From contig NZ_FZNY01000002.1 of the NCBI RefSeq assembly GCF_900188275.1, positions 124,001-188,000 on the forward strand: a stretch of 64,000 nucleotides of DNA. The letters are read 5' to 3'. Position numbers and translations under genes: made by a program. The notes under the pieces were generated by a model, which was given only the letters and a program-made list of their open reading frames with translations, did no database searches and was not told the origin of the DNA. This DNA comes from Dokdonia pacifica (lineage in GTDB: Bacteria; Bacteroidota; Bacteroidia; Flavobacteriales; Flavobacteriaceae). Positions within the stretch are counted from its first letter, which is position 1; every line of letters starts with the position of its first letter. Positions 17,424 through 25,744 of the stretch are shown here, piece by piece.

Positions 17424-17441
17424 AAACACACCACACAATAT

Positions 17442-18989
17442 ATGAGTACAATCAACATTCTATGGGTAGATGACGAAATTGATTTATTAAAACCACACAT
17501 CCTCTTTTTAGAGAAGAAAAACTATGCTGTTACTAAATGTACAAGTGGTACTGAGGCAATAGAAATTATAGATGAGCAAAATTTTGATATTGTTTTTCTA
17601 GATGAGAATATGCCTGGTTTAACAGGACTAGAAACACTTAATGAAATCAAAAACAAACGAGAGAGTGTACCTGTAGTAATGATTACTAAAAGTGAAGAGG
17701 AATATATTATGGAAGAAGCCATAGGTTCTAAAATTGCTGATTATCTCATAAAACCTGTTAATCCAAATCAAATCTTACTTAGTTTAAAGAAAAACTTAGA
17801 TCACAGTCGTTTGGTGTCTCAAAAAACAGCTTCTTCATATCAACAAGAATTTAGAAAAATAGCCATGGACCTTTCTATGGTAAACTCTTTTGAAGAATGG
17901 TCAGAGTTGTATCAAAAATTGATTTATTGGGAAATGGAATTAGAAACCATTGAAGATCCTAGTATGTTTGAGATTTTAGAGTCTCAAAAAACAGAAGCCA
18001 ACCATCAGTTTTGCAAGTTTGTAGATAAAAATTATCCAGATTGGTTTGCATCTCATGATGGCCCAATTATGTCACACACATTATTTAAGGAAAAAGTAGT
18101 GCCTGAGATCAAGAAAGATGAACCTATATTGTTTGTAGTCATAGATAATCTTAGGTACGATCAATGGAAAGCGTTTGAACCACATTTGTCATCTTATTAT
18201 AAAAAAACAGATGAAGATGCTTATTATAGTATTCTCCCTACTGCTACGCAATATGCTCGTAATGCGATTTTCTCAGGATTAATGCCTAGTGAAATGAAAA
18301 AAAGGCATCCTAATTATTGGCTTGACGATACAGATGAGGGTGGGAAAAATATGCATGAAGCAGATTTTTTAAGAGAACAACTTAAAAGGCTACACTTAGA
18401 CATCAATTGGGAATATCATAAAATTACCAATCTAAAAAATGGAAAAAAACTAGCTGATAACTTTAAGTCTCAAAAGAATAATGACCTCACGGTTGTGGTA
18501 TATAACTTTGTAGATATGCTTTCACATTCTAAAACAGAAATGGAAGTGATTAAAGAACTTGCAAGTACTGATAAATCATATAGATCTCTTACAGAAAGCT
18601 GGTTTAAAAACTCTCCGTTACTAGAAATGATACAGCAAGCTCAACAAATGGGCTTTAAACTTATTATCACTACAGATCATGGTACTATTAATGTAAAGAA
18701 CCCATCAAAAGTAATTGGAGATAAGAATACAAGTCTAAATTTACGTTATAAAACTGGGCGTAGTCTTACGTATGAAGATAAAGAAGTACTTGCAGCTAAA
18801 GACCCAAGAACGATTCACTTACCAACTATAAATATGAGTAGTTCATTTATTTTTGCTAAAAGTGATCTGTTTTTTGCATATCCAAATAACTACAATCATT
18901 ATGTGAGTTATTATAGAAATACATACCAACATGGAGGGGTATCACTTGAAGAAATGATTATTCCAATAGCAATATTAGAACCTAGGTAG
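17442..18989 (+). CDS. porX: PorX-type response regulator with PglZ domain
   Basis: PorX controls type IX secretion and gliding genes in Bacteroidetes together with the PorY kinase and a sigma factor. Residues 1-120 are a receiver domain: Asp10-Asp11 acidic pair, phosphoacceptor Asp54 in FLDENMPG, Thr82 and Lys104. Residues from about 220 form a PglZ/alkaline-phosphatase-fold domain with FVVIDNLRYDQW, a Thr-rich TATQYARNAIFSG around residue 268, and TTDHGTINV. In the characterised homolog this domain is a zinc phosphodiesterase. The 515-aa length matches. No porY is nearby. Confidence 0.92.
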   Translation: MSTINILWVDDEIDLLKPHILFLEKKNYAVTKCTSGTEAIEIIDEQNFDIVFLDENMPGLTGLETLNEIKNKRESVPVVMITKSEEEYIMEEAIGSKIADYLIKPVNPNQILLSLKKNLDHSRLVSQKTASSYQQEFRKIAMDLSMVNSFEEWSELYQKLIYWEMELETIEDPSMFEILESQKTEANHQFCKFVDKNYPDWFASHDGPIMSHTLFKEKVVPEIKKDEPILFVVIDNLRYDQWKAFEPHLSSYYKKTDEDAYYSILPTATQYARNAIFSGLMPSEMKKRHPNYWLDDTDEGGKNMHEADFLREQLKRLHLDINWEYHKITNLKNGKKLADNFKSQKNNDLTVVVYNFVDMLSHSKTEMEVIKELASTDKSYRSLTESWFKNSPLLEMIQQAQQMGFKLIITTDHGTINVKNPSKVIGDKNTSLNLRYKTGRSLTYEDKEVLAAKDPRTIHLPTINMSSSFIFAKSDLFFAYPNNYNHYVSYYRNTYQHGGVSLEEMIIPIAILEPR

Positions 18990-19017
18990 TTTTAAATTTG
19001 AAAATAAATATTATAAT

Positions 19018-19060
19018 AAGCAGCATATAATTTATATTTATACTTAATTGTATGCTGTTT
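19018..19060 (+). terminator. Probable terminator after porX
   Basis: CAGCATA (19021-19027) pairs with TATGCTG (19051-19057), extended by A/T pairs, and is followed by a T-rich tract. The loop is long (about 23 bases). Confidence 0.5.
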
Positions 19061-19207
19061 TATTTTTTATTAATTTATGATAGTATTTAAAACATCACTT
19101 TACTAAATGAAGTATTTACTTACAAAAGTCTTATGTAGTGTAGTTTTGTCTTCGTAACCTCTGATTCATTTTTTATATATTTAAAGTCCCAAGTTGAATT
19201 ATATAAA

Positions 19208-19615
19208 ATGGAAATAACCTACATACTATCACAAATAGATAGTATTTCTATGCGTATTATTGAAAATGCAAAAAGTAATATCTTACTTTTTTATGGCGAA
19301 ATGGGTGTTGGAAAAACAACACTCATTACTTCATTAGCAAAACATTTAGGCGTTACTGATAACGTCTCAAGTCCCACTTTTTCAATAGTTAACGAATATA
19401 AGGCTAAAGATGATATAACTATTTATCACTTTGATGCCTATAGAATCGAGCAAGAAGAAGAAATACTTGATATTGGTTTTGAAGAATATATTGACCAAGG
19501 CGACTGGATATTTATAGAATGGCCAGAGAAAATAAGAAGTTTTATACCAGAGAATAGTCAAAAAATACATATTTCAATGAATGAAATTGGCGAAAGATTA
19601 ATAAAACTAAACTAA
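19208..19615 (+). CDS. tsaE: tRNA threonylcarbamoyladenosine biosynthesis ATPase TsaE
   Basis: TsaE is the ATPase of the TsaBDE complex that makes t6A37 on ANN-decoding tRNAs. The 135-aa protein has the P-loop GEMGVGKTTLI (residues 30-40), SSPTFSIVNEY (about 54-64), FDAYR and the IEWPEKI signature. Length and order of motifs are those of the family. It lies between porX and alanine dehydrogenase, an order I recall from other flavobacterial genomes. Confidence 0.93.
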   Translation: MEITYILSQIDSISMRIIENAKSNILLFYGEMGVGKTTLITSLAKHLGVTDNVSSPTFSIVNEYKAKDDITIYHFDAYRIEQEEEILDIGFEEYIDQGDWIFIEWPEKIRSFIPENSQKIHISMNEIGERLIKLN

Positions 19616-19895
19616 CAATGTTAAAATAATGTTAAAATTTTAAGCATTAGGTAGGAGTATTTTGTAGGTGAATTCTGAATTTATTTTAATATAATGCGAT
19701 GAAAAACAATTTAAAATTCTCTTTAACGAAAAAAATGTTTTTAAAGGATAGTTAATAAACCAAGTGTAATCATAAGAAAAGCATGTATTTTTTTATAAAA
19801 ACGCGCGAATATACAAAAAAAATGGAATAGCTTAACTTTTGAAGTGTTTAATGATTTTTGTTGTAACAAATCATTAATATTAAACACTCACGATT
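19616..19895 (+). promoter_or_regulatory. Leader region with imperfect hairpin upstream of the 46-aa peptide
   Basis: The 280-bp gap is AT-rich. At 19844-19857 GTGTTTAATGATTT faces 19868-19887 (AAATCATT then AATATTAAACAC), giving an inverted repeat with a six-base bulge that ends 8 bp before the ATG at 19896. The hairpin could regulate translation of the peptide or be an operator. I see no consensus -33/-7 promoter and no strong Shine-Dalgarno site, which is usual for this phylum. Confidence 0.45.
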
Positions 19896-20036
19896 ATGAA
19901 AGTTAAAGCTTTACTATTAGCTCTGCTTATAGCAGGCGCTACTGCTCTTATGTACACTGCAACTAACGAAACAAATGCAACCCAAGCAATTGACAAGAAA
20001 AAAGTCAAAATCCCAGGACAATACAATAACGTATAA
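19896..20036 (+). CDS. Small secreted peptide, 46 aa
   Basis: The product starts MKVKALLLALLIAGATAL, a clear signal peptide (basic n-region, Leu/Ala-rich h-region), and its likely mature end is a short hydrophilic peptide that includes IDKKKVKIPGQYNNV. It has no cysteines. The last 62 bp overlap the next gene in the +1 frame. I do not recognise a family. The signal peptide and the strong hairpin just upstream support a real gene. It could be a secreted signal peptide or a small envelope peptide; it is too short for a firm call. Confidence 0.6.
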   Translation: MKVKALLLALLIAGATALMYTATNETNATQAIDKKKVKIPGQYNNV

Positions 20037-20574
20037 GAAAATCCATGTAAATAAAAAGAAAGGATTATTTTATGGTAGCATAATTGCATTATTTATCATA
20101 ATATCACCTTACTTTTTTTATCTTTATGAGGGAATCCCGGATGGTGACGTCTGGGATTCTCCTTTTGGTGTAATAAGTAGTAACTATTATGGAAGTGTTC
20201 AAGTATTGTTTTGGACATTGTTCAATAAAATTGTTCCTCTCTTTTTATTATTAATTTGGTTTTTTACCTGTAAACACTGGTGGTATCATGCGATTTTAGT
20301 ACCTATTTGCATGATTATTATTCAGATATATACAATATTGAATGATGAAATTGAATTTCCAGATTCAAAAGTATTGTATATACTTGGGCCTATTATTTTT
20401 ATCATGCTTATTTTTTCTTATACAGTTAGAACTAAAATTTTTGATAAATTATATGGGATTGACTTGAGTGAATTAAGTCGTGTGAATTGGAAAGGAGAAA
20501 TTCAGTCATATCATACTATAGATGAAAATGATGATGACGAAGATGATGATGATCCAATGTTTATGAGTAATTAA
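19975..20574 (+). CDS. Membrane protein with acidic C-terminal tail
   Basis: The 199-aa protein has a basic N terminus, then four probable membrane helices (GLFYGSIIALFIIISPYFF; a helix near 75-95; HAILVPICMIIIQIYTI; YILGPIIFIMLIFSY) and a tail with DENDDDEDDDDP. I do not recognise it. The only usual in-frame starts (ATG 19975 or TTG 19990) are inside the 46-aa peptide gene in another frame, so its translation is probably coupled to that gene. If neither is used the protein would lack a start before its first helix. Confidence 0.65.
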   Translation: MQPKQLTRKKSKSQDNTITYKKIHVNKKKGLFYGSIIALFIIISPYFFYLYEGIPDGDVWDSPFGVISSNYYGSVQVLFWTLFNKIVPLFLLLIWFFTCKHWWYHAILVPICMIIIQIYTILNDEIEFPDSKVLYILGPIIFIMLIFSYTVRTKIFDKLYGIDLSELSRVNWKGEIQSYHTIDENDDDEDDDDPMFMSN

Positions 20575-20647
20575 CACCCTACTCAATTTAACTAATAAGA
20601 ATTCTTTTTTAAATCCGTATTTTTGGGTAACAACCTGACATATATTT

Positions 20648-21847
20648 ATGGATACTCCCAATAGTCCTTTTACGAAAGCACAATTATTACCTCAAGAAGA
20701 AACCCTTGAAATTGCTAAGAAGAAAGGTGAATTATTTATAGGCATTCCTAAAGAAGCTCATTTTCAAGAACGCCGCGTATGTCTTACCCCAGATGCTGTA
20801 GCTGCTCTTACGGCAAATGGTCATCGTGTTCTTATAGAATCTAAAGCTGGTGAAGGAGCTCACTATTCTGATAAAGATTACAGTGAGGCTGGAGCCGAAG
20901 TTACTAACGATACCGCCAAAGTTTTTTCTTGTCCAATGATTCTTAAAGTAGAGCCACCCTCTATTGAAGAATTAGAAATGGTAAATCCACAAACGGTTCT
21001 TATCTCTGCATTACAATTAAAAACACAATCAAAAAATTATTTTGAAAAATTAGCTAGCAAAAGAGTTACAGCTATTGCTTTTGAATTTATTAAAGATGAT
21101 GATGGCACCTACCCTGCTGTGCGTACGTTATCTGAAATTGCTGGCACTGCAGCTGTTCAAGTAGCGGCAGAGCTTATGAGTAATTCAGAATTAGGAACAG
21201 GAACGCTTCTAGGGAATATAAGTGGTGTTCCACCTGCTGAAGTCGTTATTATTGGAGCAGGAACTGTTGGTGAATTTGCAGCGCGATCTGCCATAGGACT
21301 TGGCGCTAACGTCAAAATTTTTGATAATTCAATCACCAAACTACGGTGTATACAAACAAATATTGGGAGACCTACATACACATCTACATTACAACCTAAA
21401 AATTTAATTAAGGCTCTAAAAAGGTGTGACGTTGCCATTGGCGCTATACGAGGAGCAAATAGATCTCCTGTTGTTGTTACCGAAACAATGGTGCAAGGAA
21501 TGAAGGCTGGAGCCGTAATTATAGATGTAAGTATTGATATGGGTGGGTGTTTTGAGACCAGCGACGTAACTTCTCATGACAAACCTACTTTTGTAAAGCA
21601 TCAAGTAACGCATTATTGTGTTCCAAACATACCCGCTCGATTTGCTAGAACTGCCTCAATATCATTGAGTAACATCTTCACTCCTTACCTTTTAGATATA
21701 GGTGAAGAAGGAGGGATTGAAAATAAGCTAAGATTTGATAAAGGATTGAAAAACGGTTTGTATTTTTACCACGGCGTTTTGACCAATAAGTCGGTAGCAA
21801 ATTGGTTTAATTTGCATTATCGTGATATCAATCTTCTTATATTCTAA
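20648..21847 (+). CDS. ald: Alanine dehydrogenase
   Basis: The enzyme interconverts alanine and pyruvate plus ammonia with NAD. The 399-aa protein has GIPKEAHFQERRVCLTPD at the substrate domain, with the conserved Lys and Arg, and the NAD-binding VVIIGAGTVGEFAAR after GNISGVPPAE. IDVSIDMGGCFETS and THYCVPNIPA follow in the right order. It carries an N-terminal extension of about 25 residues relative to many bacterial enzymes, as I recall for flavobacterial forms. It is followed by the DUF4258-like gene after 3 bp. Confidence 0.92.
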   Translation: MDTPNSPFTKAQLLPQEETLEIAKKKGELFIGIPKEAHFQERRVCLTPDAVAALTANGHRVLIESKAGEGAHYSDKDYSEAGAEVTNDTAKVFSCPMILKVEPPSIEELEMVNPQTVLISALQLKTQSKNYFEKLASKRVTAIAFEFIKDDDGTYPAVRTLSEIAGTAAVQVAAELMSNSELGTGTLLGNISGVPPAEVVIIGAGTVGEFAARSAIGLGANVKIFDNSITKLRCIQTNIGRPTYTSTLQPKNLIKALKRCDVAIGAIRGANRSPVVVTETMVQGMKAGAVIIDVSIDMGGCFETSDVTSHDKPTFVKHQVTHYCVPNIPARFARTASISLSNIFTPYLLDIGEEGGIENKLRFDKGLKNGLYFYHGVLTNKSVANWFNLHYRDINLLIF

Positions 21848-21850
21848 TAT

Positions 21851-22228
21851 ATGCGTTTATTACATCGAATAGGTTACTATTTAGGTGGTTTCTCATTAGG
21901 CTTGATCGTTTTAGCCTTTTTCTTTAGTGGAAAAAAAACAAGTTGTGCATACTTTCCTCAAGCACGTGTTTCAAAAAACATTAATACAAAAATGTATACG
22001 CTTTCGCGAAAAGCGCACCAGTCTTTATCTCAATTAAAATTAGATACAATAGCTGTTAATGACGTATTGCAAAAAGGAGAAGTTGATTTTGGCGAAAGCC
22101 AACCCAGAAAAGAACCTTGTAGCGAATATAGCATCTATGGTAAAACTCAAAAAGAGCAAGATCTCAAACTAATTCTTATAAATTGTGAAGAAATAGTACA
22201 AGTATTAGATGTGCATCTGGTAAAATAA
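21851..22228 (+). CDS. DUF4258-like membrane-anchored protein
   Basis: The 125-aa protein has one N-terminal membrane helix (YYLGGFSLGLIVLAFFFSG), then a small domain with LQKGEVDFGESQPRKEPC and EYSIYGKTQKEQDLKLILINC, resembling DUF4258. It starts 3 bp after ald and is probably in the same transcript, a pairing I recall from related genomes. Residues TLSRKA (about 52-57) are encoded by a near copy of the dispersed palindrome at 22001. Function is unknown. Confidence 0.7.
   Translation: MRLLHRIGYYLGGFSLGLIVLAFFFSGKKTSCAYFPQARVSKNINTKMYTLSRKAHQSLSQLKLDTIAVNDVLQKGEVDFGESQPRKEPCSEYSIYGKTQKEQDLKLILINCEEIVQVLDVHLVK
21998..22015. repeat. Dispersed palindrome, near copy, inside a gene
   Basis: ACGCTTTCGCGAAAAGCG differs from the consensus by one extra A after the centre. 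It is read on the plus strand as CTT TCG CGA AAA, giving LSRK. Confidence 0.7.
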
Positions 22229-22240
22229 ATAGTTGGATAG

Positions 22241-23410
22241 TTATATCTTCCTACGTTTTCTTTCAGATTTAATCAATTCTAATTCGCGATTTGTTTGCCC
22301 TGCCACTGAAGTGTTCTCCTCTGCTCTTCTAATCAAATAGGGCATCACATCTTTTACAGGTCCAAATGGCATATACTTGGCTACATTATAGCCTTCTGAT
22401 GCTAGATTAAAGCTTATATGATCACTCATTCCGTATAATTGCCCAAACCAAACGCGTTTATCATTAATGATTATTCCTTTAGATTTCATAATATCGATAG
22501 CTAGCAAACAACTAGCCTCATTATGAGTTCCTAAAAATACAGAAATGTCATCTAAATTATCAAAAATGTATTTTAGTGTATTATCAAAATTTTGATCTGT
22601 ATCTGCTTTACTAGCGCATATTGGAGTTGGATATTTCATTTCTTGTGCTCTGTCATTTTCTTTTTCCATATAAGCCCCGCGCACAATCTTCACTCCTATT
22701 TTAAAACCTTTTACTCTTGCGTCTACATGAAGTTTTTTAAGATATTCAAGTCTATCCCAGCGATAGCACTGTAATGTGTTAAATACAATTGCTTTTTCTT
22801 TATTGTATTTTGCCATCATTTCTGTCACAAGATCATCGGCTGCGTCTTGCATCCAGCTCTCTTCCGCATCAATTAAAACGGCAACATCGGTTTCTTTTGC
22901 TTTTTTACATATTTGATCAAATCGATCTACAATTTTATTCCACTCTTGTTCTTCTTCAGATGTAAATGCTTCTCCAGCTGTTTTTTTCTGCCAAATTGCA
23001 AAACGTCCAAAGCCTGTAGGTTTAAAAACAGATATAGGCATTGCTTCTTTTTCTTCAGCAAAATCAGTAAGCTCCATTACTTTAGTGAGACATGCATCAA
23101 ACTGCTCTTCATTTTCTTTGCCTTCTACAGAATAATCTAAAACAGAACACACTCCTGCTTGAAAGAGTTTGTCCATTACTGGAATACAATCATTTTCATT
23201 TACGCCTCCACAAAAATGATCAAATACTGTAGAGCGAATAAGACCTTCTACAGGTAAATTGGCATTCAACGCAAATTTTGTCATTGCAGTACCTATACGT
23301 ACAAGTGGCTCTTTTGAGATCATTTTAAATAGAAAATACGCACGTTCGAGTTCGCTATCAGATTTAAGTGCAAATGCGCGTTCTGTATTATCAAAAATAG
23401 ATGATGGCAT
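22241..23410 (-). CDS. putA: Proline dehydrogenase
   Basis: This flavoenzyme oxidises proline to pyrroline-5-carboxylate, giving electrons to the quinone pool. The 389-aa monofunctional protein has the TIM-barrel signatures KIVRGAYMEKE, FLGTHNEASCLLA, WFGQLYGMSDH and YMPFGPVKDVMPYLIRRAEE, the last holding the Arg pair that binds proline. It lacks the P5C dehydrogenase half seen in long PutA proteins. It is convergent with the DUF4258-like gene and divergent from aroB. Confidence 0.92.
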   Translation of the reverse strand: MPSSIFDNTERAFALKSDSELERAYFLFKMISKEPLVRIGTAMTKFALNANLPVEGLIRSTVFDHFCGGVNENDCIPVMDKLFQAGVCSVLDYSVEGKENEEQFDACLTKVMELTDFAEEKEAMPISVFKPTGFGRFAIWQKKTAGEAFTSEEEQEWNKIVDRFDQICKKAKETDVAVLIDAEESWMQDAADDLVTEMMAKYNKEKAIVFNTLQCYRWDRLEYLKKLHVDARVKGFKIGVKIVRGAYMEKENDRAQEMKYPTPICASKADTDQNFDNTLKYIFDNLDDISVFLGTHNEASCLLAIDIMKSKGIIINDKRVWFGQLYGMSDHISFNLASEGYNVAKYMPFGPVKDVMPYLIRRAEENTSVAGQTNRELELIKSERKRRKI

Positions 23411-23496
23411 AGTATAATTTTTAGTGTTACAAATATAATTGAAACTGAATGTGAATTACACAAAAAGATGTAATTTGGCACCTTAAATTAAAATCT

Positions 23497-24570
23497 ATGC
23501 AGCCTATCAAAGCGTCAAGCTATGAAATTGTTTTTAACACCTCTGGATATGAGGGACTCAATACACTATTACAAGAGTCAATTTATTCAAAAATATTCAT
23601 TATTGTTGATAGCAATACGCAAGAGCATTGTTTAGCCTCATTTTTAAGTTTACTAGAAACTTCGATTACCATCGAAGTGATAGAGATTACACCTGGAGAA
23701 GAAAATAAAACCATAGCTACCTGTTCTGGAGTTTGGGATGCCTTAGCTGATCTTGATGCAGATCGCAAAGGATTAGTTATAAATCTTGGTGGTGGTGTTG
23801 TTACGGATTTAGGAGGATTTGTAGCTAGCACTTTTAAAAGAGGAATGGATTTTATTAATGTTCCTACTTCCCTACTTTCTATGGTAGATGCATCTGTTGG
23901 CGGTAAAACTGGTGTAGATTTAGGAAATTTAAAGAACTTAATTGGAGTGATTAATAATCCGAAATTGGTATTAATAGATACAGGATTTTTAGCCACGTTA
24001 CCTAAAGTTGAAATGCGTTCTGGTCTTGCCGAGATGTATAAGCATGGTCTTATTGCAAGTGATTCTTATTGGAAACGGTTGTCAGATTTAACATCAATGA
24101 CTACAGAAGATCTTAATACATTAATTTATGATAGTATTGTCATAAAAAACGAAGTAGTTCTTAAAGATCCAACAGAAAAAAACCTCCGGAAAACGTTAAA
24201 TTATGGTCATACACTAGGACATGCTATAGAGTCTTATTGTCTTAGCAATGAAAGCTTAACAACACTATTACACGGAGAAGCAATAGCCATTGGTATGATT
24301 TTAGAGAGCTACATTTCTACTAAACTTACAGGCTTATCACAAGCAGATCTTGAACAAGTTACCCAGGTGCTTTCAGATATGTATGACGCCGTTACCTTTT
24401 CTAAAAATGATATAGATCGCATCATTGAATTACTTAAATACGATAAGAAAAATGCCAATGGTAAAATCTATTTCGTTCTTCTAGAGTCTATAGGTAAAGG
24501 AGTTATAGACCAAGAAGTTTCTAATGAATTGATTTATGAAGCATTCGAATTTTACGCTGCAAATTCTTAA
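23497..24570 (+). CDS. aroB: 3-dehydroquinate synthase
   Basis: AroB makes 3-dehydroquinate from DAHP in the shikimate pathway, using NAD and a divalent metal. The 357-aa protein has the NAD-binding GGGVVTDLGGFVASTFKRG, then PTSLLSMVDASVGGKTGVD, and metal ligands in NYGHTLGHAIE and LHGEAIAIGM, all in family order. It is flanked by genes on the opposite strand and is probably transcribed alone. Confidence 0.95.
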   Translation: MQPIKASSYEIVFNTSGYEGLNTLLQESIYSKIFIIVDSNTQEHCLASFLSLLETSITIEVIEITPGEENKTIATCSGVWDALADLDADRKGLVINLGGGVVTDLGGFVASTFKRGMDFINVPTSLLSMVDASVGGKTGVDLGNLKNLIGVINNPKLVLIDTGFLATLPKVEMRSGLAEMYKHGLIASDSYWKRLSDLTSMTTEDLNTLIYDSIVIKNEVVLKDPTEKNLRKTLNYGHTLGHAIESYCLSNESLTTLLHGEAIAIGMILESYISTKLTGLSQADLEQVTQVLSDMYDAVTFSKNDIDRIIELLKYDKKNANGKIYFVLLESIGKGVIDQEVSNELIYEAFEFYAANS

Positions 24571-24585
24571 TGATTTTTTAAAGTT

Positions 24586-25104
24586 TTACAGATAACGTTC
24601 TTTAATGAGTGAAACATGATGTTTTTCATGCCCTACAGTGATAAACCCTAATGCTCTTACTGACATAGGGCTTCCGCTTCCCATTCCAATTTCTTTAAGC
24701 ATCGTTTCATCAAAGTTTTTAAAAAGTACAACTGTGGCATTTCTAACTGCTTCATACTCTTCTATTAGAGATACTATAGATCGCGTATCTGCATTTGACG
24801 GGGGTATAAAGTCATTCTGATCAAACCCAAGAAGATCTAACTTATCTTTTCTAGCAAAGCGTAATGCTCTATAAGCAAAGATTCGCTCTGTATCTATAAT
24901 ATGCATTAAAACCTCTCTAGGAGTCCATTTATCAATATCATATCGATAGCTTAGTTTTTCAGTAGGAATTTCCTTAAAAAAAGCAATGACTTCATCTTTA
25001 CTTTTTTTGAGTATTTCTACCAAAGAAACTTCAGTGCTAATTATTTTTATAAATGGCTCGTAATATGGATTATATTCTGAAGGATTTAAATCTGTAGTGT
25101 ACAT
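24586..25104 (-). CDS. DinB-family (DUF664-like) four-helix-bundle protein
   Basis: The 172-aa protein fits the DinB/YfiT fold: IDKWTPREVLMHIIDTERIFAYRALRFAR carries the first conserved His, and TVGHEKHHVSLIKERYL at the C terminus gives the His-x-x-His pair of the metal site. Proteins of this group include thiol transferases and many of unknown role. Nothing around it tells the substrate. Confidence 0.8.
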   Translation of the reverse strand: MYTTDLNPSEYNPYYEPFIKIISTEVSLVEILKKSKDEVIAFFKEIPTEKLSYRYDIDKWTPREVLMHIIDTERIFAYRALRFARKDKLDLLGFDQNDFIPPSNADTRSIVSLIEEYEAVRNATVVLFKNFDETMLKEIGMGSGSPMSVRALGFITVGHEKHHVSLIKERYL

Positions 25105-25132
25105 CGTTATTTTTTTAAGTAAAGGTACTAAA

Positions 25133-25160
25133 AAACCCTTCTAGGTAGCTAGAAGGGTTT
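25133..25160 (-). terminator. Rho-independent terminator after the Lrp-type gene
   Basis: AAACCCTTCTAG and CTAGAAGGGTTT form a perfect 12-bp stem with a four-base loop, 22 bp past the stop of the minus-strand regulator. Confidence 0.85.
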
Positions 25161-25182
25161 ATATACAATTACATTGAGATAA

Positions 25183-25665
25183 TTATATTAAATCTTGGAA
25201 TATAGAATGCATTAAACGCTTTTTATCATTAATGCTCTCTTCAAGAGAAATCATTGTTTCAGTACGGTATACTCCTTCTATATCATCTAATTGAAAGATG
25301 ACATTCTTTGCATGATTCGTATCTCTAGCTCGTATCTTGCAGAAAATATTAAACTTACCTGTAGTTACATGTGCTACGGTTACAAAAGGAATTTGAGCAA
25401 TACGCTCTAGCACAAATGTAGTTTGTGAGGTTTTGTTCAAAAATACACCTACATATGCAATAAAAGAATATCCTAGTTTTGCATAATCAAGACTAAGCGA
25501 AGAACCGATAATGATTCCAGCTTCTTCCATTTTCTTAACACGTACATGTACAGTTCCTGCAGATATTAGTAACTTTTTTGCGATATCTGTAAAGGGGATT
25601 CTGGTATTCTCTATGAGCATATCCAGTATTTGGTGATCAACTTCGTCAAGTTTGAATTTTGCCAT
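25183..25665 (-). CDS. Lrp/AsnC-family transcriptional regulator
   Basis: From the ATG at 25665 (MAKFKLDEVDHQILD) the protein is 160 aa. An upstream in-frame ATG at 25680 would add five residues. The N-terminal helix-turn-helix covers about residues 5-50 (TPFTDIAKKL-type segment, here IPFTDIAKKLLISAGTVHVR). The C-terminal RAM domain (HVTTGKFNIFCKIRARD) binds a small molecule, often an amino acid, and makes octamers. It is close to proline dehydrogenase and alanine dehydrogenase genes, but a regulatory link is only a guess. Confidence 0.88.
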   Translation of the reverse strand: MAKFKLDEVDHQILDMLIENTRIPFTDIAKKLLISAGTVHVRVKKMEEAGIIIGSSLSLDYAKLGYSFIAYVGVFLNKTSQTTFVLERIAQIPFVTVAHVTTGKFNIFCKIRARDTNHAKNVIFQLDDIEGVYRTETMISLEESINDKKRLMHSIFQDLI

Positions 25666-25744
25666 TATTGTGTGATTCATTGAATTTAATTCAAAATTAA
25701 ATCATTTTTATTGAATAATATGCAATTTTATTGGTTATTTAAAA

